From the NCBI GenBank assembly GCA_963695415.1, contig CAVOGL010000005.1, positions 9,502-73,501 on the forward strand: 64,000 nucleotides of DNA. Reading direction: 5' to 3'. The translations under genes were made by a program, and so were the position numbers. Numbering within the stretch: position 1 is the first letter of the stretch; every line of letters starts with the position of its first letter. This DNA comes from CAVXWV01 sp963695415 (GTDB lineage: Bacteria; Chloroflexota; Anaerolineae; Anaerolineales; UBA4823). The notes under the pieces are model-generated. The model was not told the DNA's origin. It did not search any database and saw only the letters and a program-made list of their open reading frames with translations. Of this stretch, positions 36,901 through 47,452 are shown in pieces.

Positions 36901-37360
36901 CGATACCAGCTTCAAGCAGCCACCTCAACAGGCTATCTACGCTCCGGATGCTTATCGTGCTTCAGACCATGATGCGGTGATTGTCGGTTTAGATGTGTGT
37001 GACGAGATCGCCCCGACCATCGAAGTCAGTGTCACTCCCGACACACTCTGGTCGCCAAACCACAAGTATGTGGAAGTGGCAGCAACTGTAACGGTTGACG
37101 GATAATTTCGATCCTGATCCAACGATTACGCTGGTCTAGGTTTACTCCAACGAACCCGACAACGGGCGTGGGCGACGGGAACACCCCGGACGACATTGTG
37201 ATCCTGGATGATTTCACCTTCCTCCTGCGAGCAGAGCGTGCAGGAAGTGGTGAGGGCAGAGTGTACACTATCACTTACATGGTGACGGATGACTGCGGAA
37301 ACATAGCTTACGCACTCAGCAACGGTGACGGTGCCGAAAAGTCAAGGCAAAAAGAAGTAA
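34000..37360 (+). pseudogene. ExeM/NucH-like extracellular nuclease with LTD domain, multiple lesions
   Basis: Signal peptide MILAFILALIPPQNSVSA, then an LTD domain (LFISEYIEGSSFNKAIEIYN), a second LTD-like unit, an OB-fold (VAVEGVVTGDF) and the EEP nuclease core. The core residues are present but spread over several frames: VASFNVLNYF, VVGLIEIENN (break near 36240), NHLKSKGSDC, a break near 36600, IIGDLNSYDKEDP and ASDHDAVIVGLD. Further breaks lie near 36380 and 37100, an in-frame TAG near 37135, and a last break before the stop at 37360. AAAAGGAG precedes the start. Intact, it would be an exported DNase of about 1100 residues. Confidence 0.7.
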
Positions 37361-37418
37361 ATCCTACCGGCAAGTAACCAGAGGTCAGAAGGTGCCAGGC
37401 ACCGGCGATTTCATCGCT

Positions 37419-38119
37419 TCAGGTACCTTGCACTTTCACCTTTATCAACTTTTTCTTGATATTGAACGCTTCGTTCAAGTGCACCATAATGTGACGCCCG
37501 GCAGGCATCAGCATCAATCCTGCGACCGTGGATTTCGCCCAGAATTCGGCAATATCCCAGGCAGGTTCCAGAACAACTGCTTCCTGGTGGTAGCGCTCCA
37601 GGGCGGCAGATCCACCAGTACGCTTGAGATCCTCGACTGCAGGTTCTTGACGATCTCACGTGTCCGCTGTCCAACAGCCATCCGGTATGCGCGCAGTGAA
37701 GCGATTTCGATATCCCGGCTCAAATCCAGGATCTCAGCTTCACCCATAGCGTTCCCCGAATCCGAAGCAGTAATCCCCATCCTCTCCGTCCAGTTTCCCT
37801 CGATCAATACCTGCCGCCCGTTATTCACTGCGATGTTGAATGCGGCATCTTCGCAGCGCGCCAGATGCCAGACCAGCCAGACGATCGAATGCTCAAACTT
37901 GACTGGGATTTGCCGGGCAGCGCCATCGGAAAGACCTTCCCATAAGGCTTTGTCGAAAGACCAAATCCCTTCCCCGCCGACTGCAGGATCGTGCAGCATG
38001 GCATGGTGGTCAAGGTACATCTGGATTGTGCGATCAAAGTCGACTGGCTTCTCTAATGCGCCACGCAAAACTTTCTGCCGCGAGTTCCATTCTTTCCGTT
38101 TTTGATCCAGTTCAATCAT
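37419..38119 (-). CDS. DinB-superfamily protein, frameshifted near 37620
   Basis: Start MIELDQKRKEW at 38119, in ATGA overlap with the M28 peptidase stop. HSIVWLVWHLARCEDAAFNI near residue 80 is the DinB helix with metal-binding His. After about 165 residues the frame is lost near 37620. The next frame adds AEFWAKSTVAGLMLMPAGRH and HLNEAF, the second typical His motif, ending at 37419. DinB/YfiT proteins are metal-dependent thiol transferases or of unknown role. Total about 233 residues. Confidence 0.65.
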
Positions 38120-39333
38120 GCGATCTCTTTCACCATTGCCGCCAGGGCTGCCGACAGATCCACCAGCTTTCCCGGATTGATCAGGTCCGGTGTGTCCTTC
38201 TCGGTGTGGGTGACTGTGCGCATCAACTCCGGCATCCATTCAGCCGTGAACGCCAGCGAAGGCACCTGCTGCTGGACAAAGATCATGTGGTCACCGCTGT
38301 ACCATGCGTCTCCTTCGACGCAGCCATCGAATTCTTCGAATATATTGCGAATGCGCATTTGTGTTTCTTCACTGCAGGCATAAAAGGAATATGCCGAACG
38401 ACCATTAATAAATCCGACATCGTCAATGTTAACCAGCAGGTCAATATTTCCCACCTGTTCGCCATATCTGCGCAAATAATCCATCTGTCCACCAACGCTG
38501 TAATGGTCTTCGCCATTAAACGCCACGATCTCGATCCCCATGCTTCCCGAATAACCTTGCAGCAATTGTGCCAGTAGCAGCAGAACCACCACACCGGAAG
38601 CATTGTCAGAGGCACCGGGCGAATCCTCATAAGCATCGATGTGTGCGCAAAAGACAATTTTCCTCTCTGCTTCCGGATTCATCTTTGCAACCACATTATA
38701 GGCAGAGGAGGGTACGCGCTGTGCCTCAATTCGTAAATGCGCATTTCCAGGAACCTTTTTAGAGAGCTCCTCACCGGTCTCCGCAGTGCTGTAGACGCTG
38801 GGGATATCAAAATCACCGTCTACGATCAAGGGAAATGGGTTCAATGCGCCTACCTGTTCCGGGCTGAAGCGCGTGGCAGTGATGATCGCGGCGGGCTTCT
38901 TTGCTTCCAACAAAGCGATGATCTCTTGATGGTGCTCAGGATTGTAGAAGATGAAATTCTTGGGCATCAGCTGTTCGGAGCAGATCTCGCCTTTCATTAA
39001 AAGGATTTTGCCCTCACACTGTACCTTTGATAATTCATCCAATGTACTCACCACCAAAATCCCAGAATGGACGTCACACCCAAGAGAATAAGGGCTGCCA
39101 AAAATCTCGAAAGGCTGTCCATCCAACGCAAGACTAACATTGCCGCGTTTGTAGTCCAGGCAGCTGAAAGGCTGGGTATCCACATCAAAACCAAACTCAC
39201 GCATCTTCTGCGCAAAGAAAGCCGTCGCCTGGCGGTTACCGGGTGAACCTGTCCGGCGGTTGGGCTGTACATTACACAACTCAAGCAGATATGCGTATGC
39301 CTTTTTGGGTTTTAAGTCCAAAGTAACCTCCAT
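38116..39333 (-). CDS. M28-family zinc aminopeptidase
   Basis: An intact 405-residue peptidase without a signal peptide. After an N-terminal segment and PA-like insert (GKILLMKGEI), the metal ligands are in order: CAHIDAY, GASDNASGV, FNGEDHYSVG, NIDDVG and VTHTEKDTPD. This is the standard two-zinc M28 set. It removes N-terminal residues from peptides or acts on a small amide. Its stop overlaps the DinB gene start, so the two are co-translated. Confidence 0.85.
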   Translation of the reverse strand: MEVTLDLKPKKAYAYLLELCNVQPNRRTGSPGNRQATAFFAQKMREFGFDVDTQPFSCLDYKRGNVSLALDGQPFEIFGSPYSLGCDVHSGILVVSTLDELSKVQCEGKILLMKGEICSEQLMPKNFIFYNPEHHQEIIALLEAKKPAAIITATRFSPEQVGALNPFPLIVDGDFDIPSVYSTAETGEELSKKVPGNAHLRIEAQRVPSSAYNVVAKMNPEAERKIVFCAHIDAYEDSPGASDNASGVVVLLLLAQLLQGYSGSMGIEIVAFNGEDHYSVGGQMDYLRRYGEQVGNIDLLVNIDDVGFINGRSAYSFYACSEETQMRIRNIFEEFDGCVEGDAWYSGDHMIFVQQQVPSLAFTAEWMPELMRTVTHTEKDTPDLINPGKLVDLSAALAAMVKEIA

Positions 39334-39367
39334 AAATTTATCCGGACCATAAGGGGTGTGTAAAACC

Positions 39368-39890
39368 TCAGGGTTTTAGCCCATGTGTAATTAATCCAAC
39401 ATTCTTGGGACCTTTAAAATCTAAAACTTACCCGCTCAAAACTCACCATATTTTGCGTGTAATAATCCTCAATCGCTTCCAGCAGTTCGTCGCGACCCAG
39501 CTTTTCGTCCGACCAGAAATTACAGCAAGGGATCAGGATGGTTGGGCGAATTAAAGCCGCCATCGCCACCGCTCGGGTGGCTTCGTCCGGATGCAGCCCT
39601 ACGATCAAATCGTAATAACTGGCTGCACCGGCATCAAACTCAGACGCCTGGTTAGGTACACCTTTCAACGACCAGCCGCGCGGGTCAACCACCTCACTGG
39701 TGTAATTGTATTTCTTATTCAAAATACGGGATAACATGCCTTTGCCACCGGCAACATCTGCGATGAACTTTATATCGCTACCGTAATTGTTGTAGATGAA
39801 TTGTGCTACCACATCAAAGCGTGTTGGGTCGCCATGAAATCGATGACGGTCTCTGGAAGGCATCACAAGAATTGTACTACGCTCGATCAT
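39368..39890 (-). CDS. Putative SAM-dependent methyltransferase-like protein, frameshifted near 39425
   Basis: A protein of about 173 residues. IKFIADVAGGKGMLSRILNK near residue 42 looks like methyltransferase motif I, and the next acidic strand end is EVVDPRGWSLKG. DLIVGLHPDEATRA fits motif IV. The open frame ends ERVSFRF at 39414. With a one-base shift near 39425 it would end FKGPKNVGLITHGLKP at 39368, a likelier C-terminus. Class I fold inferred; substrate unknown. Confidence 0.55.
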
Positions 39891-39963
39891 TCATGTGGTT
39901 TAATAACCATTATCTACCCATAGAGCTTCACTCCAGGTCAACTTTTAGTAAAAGGAACCCAAA

Positions 39964-41346
39964 ATGAAAAAACCAAATATCGTCTTCATCCTCGTGGATG
40001 ACATGGGTTACGGCGACTTCAGCCGCTTCAATGGTGGTTTATCGAAAACACCCAGGCTGGATGCCCTGATCGATGAGAGTGTGTGCCTGACGCAGGCGTA
40101 TACCGCTTCCCCTGTCTGCAATCCATCGCGGGCTGCCCTGATGACCGGACGCTACCCACATCGCACAGGCTCAATCGATACGCTCGAGTGGCGAGGGTTG
40201 GAGAGGCTTTCGCTGCGCGAACGAACCCTCGCAGATGTGCTCAAGCAGGCAGGGTACGCCACCGGACTGGTAGGGAAATGGCACCTGGGCTCGTATGACC
40301 CACGCTACCACCCCAACCGGCGCGGATTCGATGAGGCAGTCTGCTTCCGCGGCGGGATGCACGATTATTTCAACTGGCGGATTGAATATAACTCGCAGGT
40401 GCGCCGGTCTGATGGAAGGTACCTGACAGACCTGTGGGCAGATGAAGCCGTCAGCTTCATCAAGCGCCATTCGCAGGAGCCCTTTTTCCTGCATGTCACC
40501 TTCAACGCCCCGCACACACCCCTGGAAGCGCCGTACGAAGAGATCCAGCCCTTCCTGGAGAGTGGGAAGTTCAACACCGGGGTCAGCATCCTTTATGGGA
40601 TGTTACACAGACTGGATAAAGCCGTTGAGAGAATACTGGAATGCCTGGACATCAACGGATTAGCTGAAGATACCCTGGTGGTGTTCAGCAGCGATAACGG
40701 ACCCCAGTTTGGAGGTGAAGGAGACCACGACCTGACCCGCTTCAACTGCCACTTTAATGGCGCCAAGGGTACTGTATACGAGGGGGGCATCCGTGTGCCG
40801 ATGTTGGTGCGTTATCCCGCAGGCGGGATTGGAGGCGGGGTCGAGATCAATGAAATGATCCATTTTACCGACTGGTTCCCGACATTATTGTCTCTGGCAG
40901 AAGTCGAAACAACCCCTCACCTGCCTCTGGATGGGCTGGATGTTTCGTCTGTTCTGCGAGGTGAAAGCCGTTCTATCGAACCTGTCCGCTTCTGGCAGTG
41001 GAACCGCTACACACCGCTGGTCACCAGCAACGCAGCTGTGCGCGACGGTGATTGGAAACTGGTGCGCCCGTGGCAGCCCGGATCCGGGGAAGTGCCGGAT
41101 GTGCACTGGTTGTGGGTGTCGATGTATGGACCGGAATATTTCATCAAGAATGGCTTCATCGATGAACCTAACCCGCTCAATGATGTGTGCGATCCGCTTG
41201 ATCCGGAGTTGTACAACATTACCCTGGATCCATTAGAGAGCGAGAACCTGGCAGACAAATATCCTGGACGTGTTTCATCCATGCTTAACCAGCTGGAAAA
41301 CTGGTTCGAAGATGTCGAAAAAGAACGTTCTTTACTGAACGAGTGA
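39964..41346 (+). CDS. Sulfatase (alkaline phosphatase superfamily)
   Basis: An intact 460-residue cytoplasmic-looking sulfatase. The metal motif FILVDDMGYGD is at residue 8. The active-site pattern SPVCNPSRAALMTGR places Cys52 for conversion to formylglycine. GKWHLG follows, then SSDNGPQFGGEGDH with the second metal pair and KGTVYEGGIRVP. The product removes sulfate esters from sugars or other alcohols. A formylglycine-generating enzyme is required and is not in the window. AAAAGGAAC precedes ATG. The next sulfatase follows 20 bases later. Confidence 0.9.
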   Translation: MKKPNIVFILVDDMGYGDFSRFNGGLSKTPRLDALIDESVCLTQAYTASPVCNPSRAALMTGRYPHRTGSIDTLEWRGLERLSLRERTLADVLKQAGYATGLVGKWHLGSYDPRYHPNRRGFDEAVCFRGGMHDYFNWRIEYNSQVRRSDGRYLTDLWADEAVSFIKRHSQEPFFLHVTFNAPHTPLEAPYEEIQPFLESGKFNTGVSILYGMLHRLDKAVERILECLDINGLAEDTLVVFSSDNGPQFGGEGDHDLTRFNCHFNGAKGTVYEGGIRVPMLVRYPAGGIGGGVEINEMIHFTDWFPTLLSLAEVETTPHLPLDGLDVSSVLRGESRSIEPVRFWQWNRYTPLVTSNAAVRDGDWKLVRPWQPGSGEVPDVHWLWVSMYGPEYFIKNGFIDEPNPLNDVCDPLDPELYNITLDPLESENLADKYPGRVSSMLNQLENWFEDVEKERSLLNE

Positions 41347-41366
41347 TATTGTTTAGCAGCCGCACC

Positions 41367-42926
41367 ATGCCCCCGAATATCCTCTTCATCACCACCGACC
41401 AGCAGCGCTGGGACACAATCGGATGCTCTGGCAACCAGCTGATCCAAACCCCGAACCTGGACAGGCTGGCACTATCGGGCATCCGCTTCGAGCGCGCCTA
41501 TTGTGAGAGCCCAATCTGCATCCCATCCCGGATCACGATCATCACCGGTCGTAAAGCCAGCCACCACGGCGCTACCTTACACAACAGCAACATGCGCCCG
41601 GATGAAAGGACTCTCGCGCATGTCTTCACCGAAACGGGTTACCGGACACATTTCATCGGTAAAGCTCATTTCCGGTCTCAGGAATTGTGCGGGACTGAGG
41701 AAAGCCTCCCCGATTGGCGCGAGGGTAAGTTTGCTGGATGGAACGGACCTTATGCCGGATTCCAGACTGTAGACCTGGTACTGGGTCACAGCAACCCACT
41801 ATTGGGTCATTTTGGAAAATGGCTCAGGGACAATTACCCCGGAGAACTGCGCCATTTCATGCTCGAAGAAATGCAGCCGCTGGAAGTCACTTGTGGTCAG
41901 GGCGTTTATCAGAACAATATCCCGCCTGGAATGCATTCTTCCGCGTATATAGCCATGCGTACCAATGAATTCCTGGCAACTGCTGCCGAGACACAAGATC
42001 CCTTCCTTTGCTGGGCGAGTTTCCCCGACCCACACTGGCCCATCTGCCCCCCTTCGCCATATTTTGAGATGTATGACACCACCGCCATCCCGGAGCAGTC
42101 CGGATTTCCGCAAGATCTGGATGGATACCCGCGTCAATTTCGGAAGGTGGCTCAAGGGCAACCCACTGGTTACGATGGCGGTGGGCACAGGGTGCAAGAC
42201 GAAAGCGACATTGCCAGGATCACGCGCCCCTACTGGGGCTCGATCAGCTTCATCGACCAGCAGGTCGGGTGCATCCTTGACCAGCTTGATCAGACCGGTC
42301 TGGTGGATAACACGATCATCCTCTTCACAAGCGACCACGGAGAGCACATGGGTGCGCACGGGTTGATGGCAAAAGGCGGTTTCATGTATGAAGAGTTTAT
42401 CCGCTGTCCCCTGCTCATCAGTTTCCCAGGTGTCATTCCTGCAGGTATGGTGTCCCAGGCGTTATTCTCTTTCACCGATTTTGTCCCGACCTTGGGCAGC
42501 TTGCTGGGCATAAGCCTGGATGGAATGTCGCCAGATGGCATCTCGATGTCAGACGTTTTGAAAGGAGTGGATGGCTCAAAAAGAGAACAGCTTACGGTCA
42601 CTCACTTTGGCTCCGGATCACCTGACCAGGCGCCAGATATCCATTGCATGGTGACACAGGATTGGAAACTGAACTATTACGCCGGCGATAAGAATGGGGA
42701 GCTTTACCACCTTGCTGGAGACCCGGAAGAAGCACACAACCTCTACAACAACCCCGAATACAAACACATCCAGGATGATCTTACAGGTCGATTATTGGAT
42801 GAGTTGATCCTGGTAAATGACCGGCGTGCTCACGAGGAACGGAAAAGTGTCGTCCAGGGGTATGCCAATCACAGCATGGTCTATGATTTCTGGCGGGATG
42901 AGTTCGATGCCCTGCGGGGAGACTAA
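41367..42926 (+). CDS. Sulfatase
   Basis: About 519 residues from MPPNILFITTDQQRWDTIGC. I choose ATG 41367 over a GTG overlapping the previous stop because homologues begin at this point; no strong ribosome site is visible for either. The active-site motif SPICIPSRITIITGR has Cys51. Metal residues are in TTDQQR and FTSDHGEHMGAHGL. The C-terminal NGELYHLAGDPEEAHNLYN is typical of sulfatases. Co-transcribed with the sulfatase at 39964, and its stop overlaps the convergent gene at 42923 by 4 bases. Confidence 0.9.
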   Translation: MPPNILFITTDQQRWDTIGCSGNQLIQTPNLDRLALSGIRFERAYCESPICIPSRITIITGRKASHHGATLHNSNMRPDERTLAHVFTETGYRTHFIGKAHFRSQELCGTEESLPDWREGKFAGWNGPYAGFQTVDLVLGHSNPLLGHFGKWLRDNYPGELRHFMLEEMQPLEVTCGQGVYQNNIPPGMHSSAYIAMRTNEFLATAAETQDPFLCWASFPDPHWPICPPSPYFEMYDTTAIPEQSGFPQDLDGYPRQFRKVAQGQPTGYDGGGHRVQDESDIARITRPYWGSISFIDQQVGCILDQLDQTGLVDNTIILFTSDHGEHMGAHGLMAKGGFMYEEFIRCPLLISFPGVIPAGMVSQALFSFTDFVPTLGSLLGISLDGMSPDGISMSDVLKGVDGSKREQLTVTHFGSGSPDQAPDIHCMVTQDWKLNYYAGDKNGELYHLAGDPEEAHNLYNNPEYKHIQDDLTGRLLDELILVNDRRAHEERKSVVQGYANHSMVYDFWRDEFDALRGD

Positions 42927-45008
42927 GGGCAGTCGAATTTCTCAAGCATCCGGTTCACCGTTTCCTGCTTGAGATCACCCTCAGGACCGGATTCCTCCAG
43001 CTCCTGCCAGGCGACACACAGCAGTTCTTCGGTATTTTTGTCCCTCCGGCGCGTATCCAGGCTCAATTCTTCCGCTCTTTGCCAATTGCCTGTGTAACCG
43101 TATCCAAGGATAAAGGGAAGCCTTTCAGTCGGCTGCCTGGGAGGATCTGGATTGGAAAATGCAAGTTCACCTATGCGCACAACTTCCTCCCAGTCCTCCT
43201 GCTGGGCTGCCAGGCTGGCTGACTGGTAATACCCGCACCAGTCGGGTTCACTTTTTTTACCGAACACCGCTTCGGGTAGGCTGGTAGGTCTTTGCTGGTT
43301 CAATAGTATCTGTCCAGGATTGGAATATGTTACCGCCCGCGGCAGGTTTTCCGGCAGGTTCGGGTACAATCCCTCATTCTCTGGTTCGAGTACCTGAACA
43401 CACCAGGGAGGTGCAAATTGGATCACCAGCAGTTCATCAGTGCTGCCTGTAAAAGCAAACGGACCGTACGGCTGGATGACAGGCATCCCTGGTTGGATTT
43501 CTTCTGCACGGTACTGTGGACGCAAACGCAGATCGGCGATATTAAATTGCAGGCTCTCACCTATCTGATCAGGGTTGTATACCCGGTTCAACGCCGGGAT
43601 CAAGGAATTATCGGTGGAGCGGAAGTTATCCAGGGCAAGCGAATATTCATAAACCAGGGTTGTGCCTGGTGCCAAACCCGGCATACGGGTGACCAGCTGT
43701 GAGAAGAATGATTTTTGAGTCTCCCAATCTCGCTGGAATGAGACGCCATTAAGGTAATGCATGCCCGCGGATACGGCAACCAGCGCGGAGACCAGCACAA
43801 TTCTGATCACCCTTTTCCGACCCACAAAATCCACCAGACCAACCATTACCAGGCACGAACCAATCATCATCGGCAGCAGCAACCGGTCGAATGGAAACCT
43901 CAATCCGACAGTCAGACCGGTAAGCAAAAATGGCAGTGTGGCGAATATCGCTGCGAGAAGACCTAAAGGGATGGCCGATTTCCAGAATGATCTTTTGCCA
44001 TTATCCACTGGCATGCGTAAAAGGTAATAGACAACCACGCAAAAGGAACTCAGGATAATGACAGTGTAAATTGCCGGGATGCGCAAGCCCAATTCCTGGA
44101 AAAAATCCGGGTTGAAGATATTGCCCCAGGCGGACACAATGGCAACCTGGACAGCCTGCAAAAGACTCAATGTCACACCCCAGACGGTTCCCACCGGTTG
44201 TCTTAAAAATTCTTCACCGATCACGATGGCATAATTGCCAGCAGTACTGACCAGGTAACGCCAAAGAAATACCGCACTGAGCAGGACCAGATAAGGCAGC
44301 CAATATATACCTGTCTTTTTGATCCTGGACTTAATATCAATACCGGTATCGAGGACCATAAAAACAATTACCGGTCGCAGCATCTCCAAACCATAAAAAT
44401 ATTCCGTAGAGAGCATTGCAATTGCTGAGGCAAGAAGACTGATGCCAAGAAGCATGAAAGGAGCCTTGCGGTCTTTTCTACTTTCAAACCCGCGTACGCT
44501 CGAAGCCATAAATGCGATGGAAAGAAAAAATAACACCAGAGGCAGCATGTGCCGGCTGGTATTGACAGAGACATATTGCTGTCGGAAACCTGGGTAAACC
44601 ATCCAGAGCAGAACCACCCAGGCATTACGCTCCAGATGGTCAGGAAATACATTAACCAGCGCCCAAAACAACGCAAGACCCGCCAGAATCCGGTAGACGA
44701 TGTGAAGATGCCTGCCAAAGTAAAGTTGATTCTCCGGCGATAATATAACCCAGCCAGAGGATCTCACCTGCCAGGGGACGCGAAATCTGATCAATGTCGA
44801 GAAGACCTGCCGGACCCATCAGGTGGGCGTACCAGGTCCAGGGCCAGTCATCCCAATAAAAACCCAGGCGGTGTATGACTAAAGCATACGCCAATCCTGC
44901 AATCAGGATTAACAGTGGGGGAAATATTAGCAGGGCAGTGCGCCGGCTAAAGGGTTGCAGCTTCAGCTGAAGACTCGTCCTTTTGCTCGATCTCAACTGT
45001 TTCCACAC
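42923..45008 (-). CDS. Polytopic membrane protein, frameshifted near 44735
   Basis: The N-terminal piece (LLIFPPLLILIAGLAYALVI, then FYWDDWPWTWYAHLMG) reads to about 44735, where the frame shifts to the long piece starting near NQLYFGRHLHIVYRILAGLA. Ten or more membrane helices are followed by a soluble C-terminal third with a TPR-like end (WEEVVRIGELAFSNPDPPRQ). An acidic WDD near the first helix followed by a helix bundle recalls GT-C glycosyltransferases, but this is a guess. The start is uncertain; ATG 45008 would overlap the deaminase gene by 62 bases. Confidence 0.55.
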
Positions 45009-45408
45009 CTGCCATGAGGAAGAAATCTAAAGCAATGGGATCCAACCGGTAATTGACACTGTAAACCAGGCGGGTGACGCCGGCATTAACCAGGGCTTTA
45101 CTACAATTGATACAGGGAAAATGGGTTACATAACAGGTGGAGTCTTTGGTCGAGACACCATGCAGCGCTGCCTGGATGATGGCGTTGGTTTCGGCATGGA
45201 TGGTGCGCACACAGTGCCCGTCCACCATTAAATGCCCGACCTCGTCACAATGCGGTTGACCGGATGGCGACCCATTGAACCCGGTGGTCAGGATGCGTTT
45301 GTCCCTCACCAGAACACAACCGACCGCAGCTCGTTCGCAAGTACTCCTTTCGGAGACGGCAAATGCTATTTTTAAGAAGTATGAATCCCATTCCGGTCGC
45401 ATTTTCAC
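44947..45408 (-). CDS. dCMP deaminase family protein
   Basis: A 153-residue deaminase. Zinc ligands are HAETNAI near residue 71 and the FPCINCSKAL pair. The N-terminal RPEWDSYFLKIAFAVSERST and an additional Cys/His cluster (GQPHCDEVGH) match ComEB-type dCMP deaminases, which make dUMP for thymidylate synthesis. The GHCVRTIHAE stretch is also as expected. The tail ESSAEAATL overlaps the start of the downstream membrane gene. Intact. Confidence 0.85.
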   Translation of the reverse strand: MKMRPEWDSYFLKIAFAVSERSTCERAAVGCVLVRDKRILTTGFNGSPSGQPHCDEVGHLMVDGHCVRTIHAETNAIIQAALHGVSTKDSTCYVTHFPCINCSKALVNAGVTRLVYSVNYRLDPIALDFFLMAGVETVEIEQKDESSAEAATL

Positions 45409-45485
45409 CTCAACAGGCGGAAATCATATCACATCCATTTTGGCGTTTTCAACAAATCACCTTCTCGAAGCGCTTATTTTGAACC

Positions 45486-45698
45486 CTATTTGTAATTTTC
45501 ACCCAAAACACGGTAATCCTGAGCTGAAAATATTTTGCCTGTTTCTCCATTATCATCCAACAAAACCGGAACCAATGCGCCAGGTAACACGGATTCGACT
45601 GGAAACATCGCTTCTGAACCACCCATATCCGTCAGCAGCCATCCTGGATCAAGTGCATTCACCAGGGCCCACTTACCAGTCAACATTTTCATGGTCAT
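45486..45698 (-). pseudogene. C-terminal stub of a short-chain dehydrogenase
   Basis: Seventy residues matching only the end of an SDR protein: GKWALVNALDPGWLLTDMGG (the PG motif and following TDM) then a GKIFSAQDYRVLG end. The Rossmann glycine motif and catalytic YxxxK are absent, and no upstream frame supplies them. The remains point to an older deletion between the GNAT and deaminase genes. Confidence 0.6.
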
Positions 45699-45730
45699 TC
45701 TCCATTCATTTTCGTTAATTCTTATTCGTT

Positions 45731-46337
45731 TTAAGAACCCAACCGCATTCCATAAATGATGCCATGGTCCGTTTCCCTCAAGCGTTGAAAACCCACACGC
45801 GCATAAAAAGCCACAGCCCCTTGATTGGCTTTCGCCACACCCAGATAAACACCACTGGAGCCATCTTCCATTAATTTTTTTGTCACTCGTTGGATCAACT
45901 GCCTGCCCCAGCCCATCCCCTGACCTTCCGGCAGGATATCGATGTGTAAGTGTGATGGATACAACGGCAGCCCTTCAAGAACACTCGCACCTTGATGGAT
46001 AGACCTCATCACCCATGCGTCCGGAGATTGATCGTCTTCATCAGGCATCGGGTAACGTTCCCTCAACGGTGGATACCAGGCATGCTCACAGCGCTCACGG
46101 AAAGTATTAGAATCCAGAGTTGCCAGCACGTATCCGATGGGACACACCATCCATCAGCAGAACAAAGCAGTATTCAGGTTCAAAAATCACGTATGGGGCT
46201 ACATAGACATGACCCAACAGGTCAGGATCTGTGTAATGTGAGCTGGCGTCACTCCCATAATTTCCCGTCTTTAAGCAGACACGGTAAAGGGCGGTCAGGT
46301 CGCTTGGGTGGTATGAACGAATGCGATATTCTGCCAT
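45731..46337 (-). CDS. GNAT acetyltransferase, frameshifted near 46140
   Basis: Start MAEYRIRSYHPSDLTALYRV at 46337. The frame breaks near 46140 after CFVLLMDG and continues in the next as PIGYVLATLDSNTF. Motif A is ILPEGQGMGWGRQLIQRV, and the C-terminal VAKANQGAVAFYARVGFQRL is standard GNAT. The spacing between the N-terminal RSYHPSD and GYVLA is that of OGA/NAG-like GNATs often found next to glycosidases. Total about 201 residues. It is followed upstream, 5 bases away, by the alcohol dehydrogenase, so they share a transcript. Confidence 0.75.
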
Positions 46338-46341
46338 CGGG

Positions 46342-47430
46342 CTATGGCTCCAACATGACCTTAATTGATCCTTCAGCGGATTCCACCAGTTCCAATGCTT
46401 GCTGGTAATCGCCTAATGGAAAAGCATGCGTGACGATCTCGTCGATGGGCAGCTGGTTATTTATAAGCATTTCCATAGCCAAAGGGTAACAGTATGGACC
46501 CAGGTGAGAGCCCAGGATGTCCAATTCCTTGGTGTCACCGATGATGGTCCAATCCACCGTAACCGGTTCGCGCAGTACGCTGAATTCGACAAAGGTGCCC
46601 AGGCGGCGGATCATGTGCAGACCCTGGATGACGCCGGAAGGCTGACCGGTAGCTTCCATGTACACATCACAGCCATACCCACCCGTCAACGACTTGATTT
46701 CTTTTACCACATCCACCTCATCCGGGTTGAGCGTCAGATCTGCGCCGGCTTTTCGTGCTACCTCCAGCCTGTTAGGTTTCAAATCCAACGCTACCAGCAA
46801 GCCGGGGTTTTTCAACCTCGCCGCAGCCACCATCCCCAGTCCCAAGGGACCACAACCAGCCACAACCACTGTGTCGCCAAATTCAATGCCGGCTCGCTGG
46901 ACAGCGTGAATACTGCAAGCCAGGGGTTCGATGAACACTGACTGACGTGTCGTGAGTGTATTCGGGACCTTGTAATTGATGCTGTCAGCAGAGAAACGCA
47001 TGTATTCTGCCATAGCCCCGGGCGTGCGCTGGCGAAACCCATAAACATCATGCTTACCATCACACATCCAATACTGCCCGCGCTGGCAGAACCTGCACTG
47101 CCAGCAAGGCACTATCTGTTCTGATATTGCCAGGTCTCCAATCTCCAGGTTGTACTTCTCACCTGCGCCCTGTCCCAAAGCAACGACCCTGCCCACGAAT
47201 TCATGCCCCGGGATCACGGGAGGTTCACAGTAGCCCTGACGCTGTTCATCACCCCAGAATAGGGGCGCGCCGGTGTAACATTTGATATCACTGGCACACA
47301 CGCCAACGCCAAGTACCCTGACCAGCACTTCTCCGGGACTGATCTCCGGCACGGGCACTTCTTCCAGTCGGTAATCACCAGGTCCATAACAAACGACAGC
47401 TTTCATGGTTTTCGGCACATCACCCTGCAT
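46342..47430 (-). CDS. Zinc-dependent alcohol dehydrogenase, erythritol/threitol-DH-like
   Basis: About 362 residues. Start ATG 47430 (MQGDVPKT) after AAGGAG; MKAVVCYG at 47406 is possible. Catalytic zinc ligands are in GVCASDIKCY and PGHEFVGRVV. The structural-zinc cysteines are CWQCRFCQRGQYWMC. NAD motif VVAGCGPLGLGMVAAARL. The stretch DILGSHLGPYCYPLAMEML is one I associate with erythritol/L-threitol dehydrogenases. It oxidises a polyol or sugar alcohol to a ketose and fits the surrounding sugar-catabolic genes. Confidence 0.8.
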   Translation of the reverse strand: MQGDVPKTMKAVVCYGPGDYRLEEVPVPEISPGEVLVRVLGVGVCASDIKCYTGAPLFWGDEQRQGYCEPPVIPGHEFVGRVVALGQGAGEKYNLEIGDLAISEQIVPCWQCRFCQRGQYWMCDGKHDVYGFRQRTPGAMAEYMRFSADSINYKVPNTLTTRQSVFIEPLACSIHAVQRAGIEFGDTVVVAGCGPLGLGMVAAARLKNPGLLVALDLKPNRLEVARKAGADLTLNPDEVDVVKEIKSLTGGYGCDVYMEATGQPSGVIQGLHMIRRLGTFVEFSVLREPVTVDWTIIGDTKELDILGSHLGPYCYPLAMEMLINNQLPIDEIVTHAFPLGDYQQALELVESAEGSIKVMLEP

Positions 47431-47452
47431 TCGGTTCACTCCTTATCACAAT

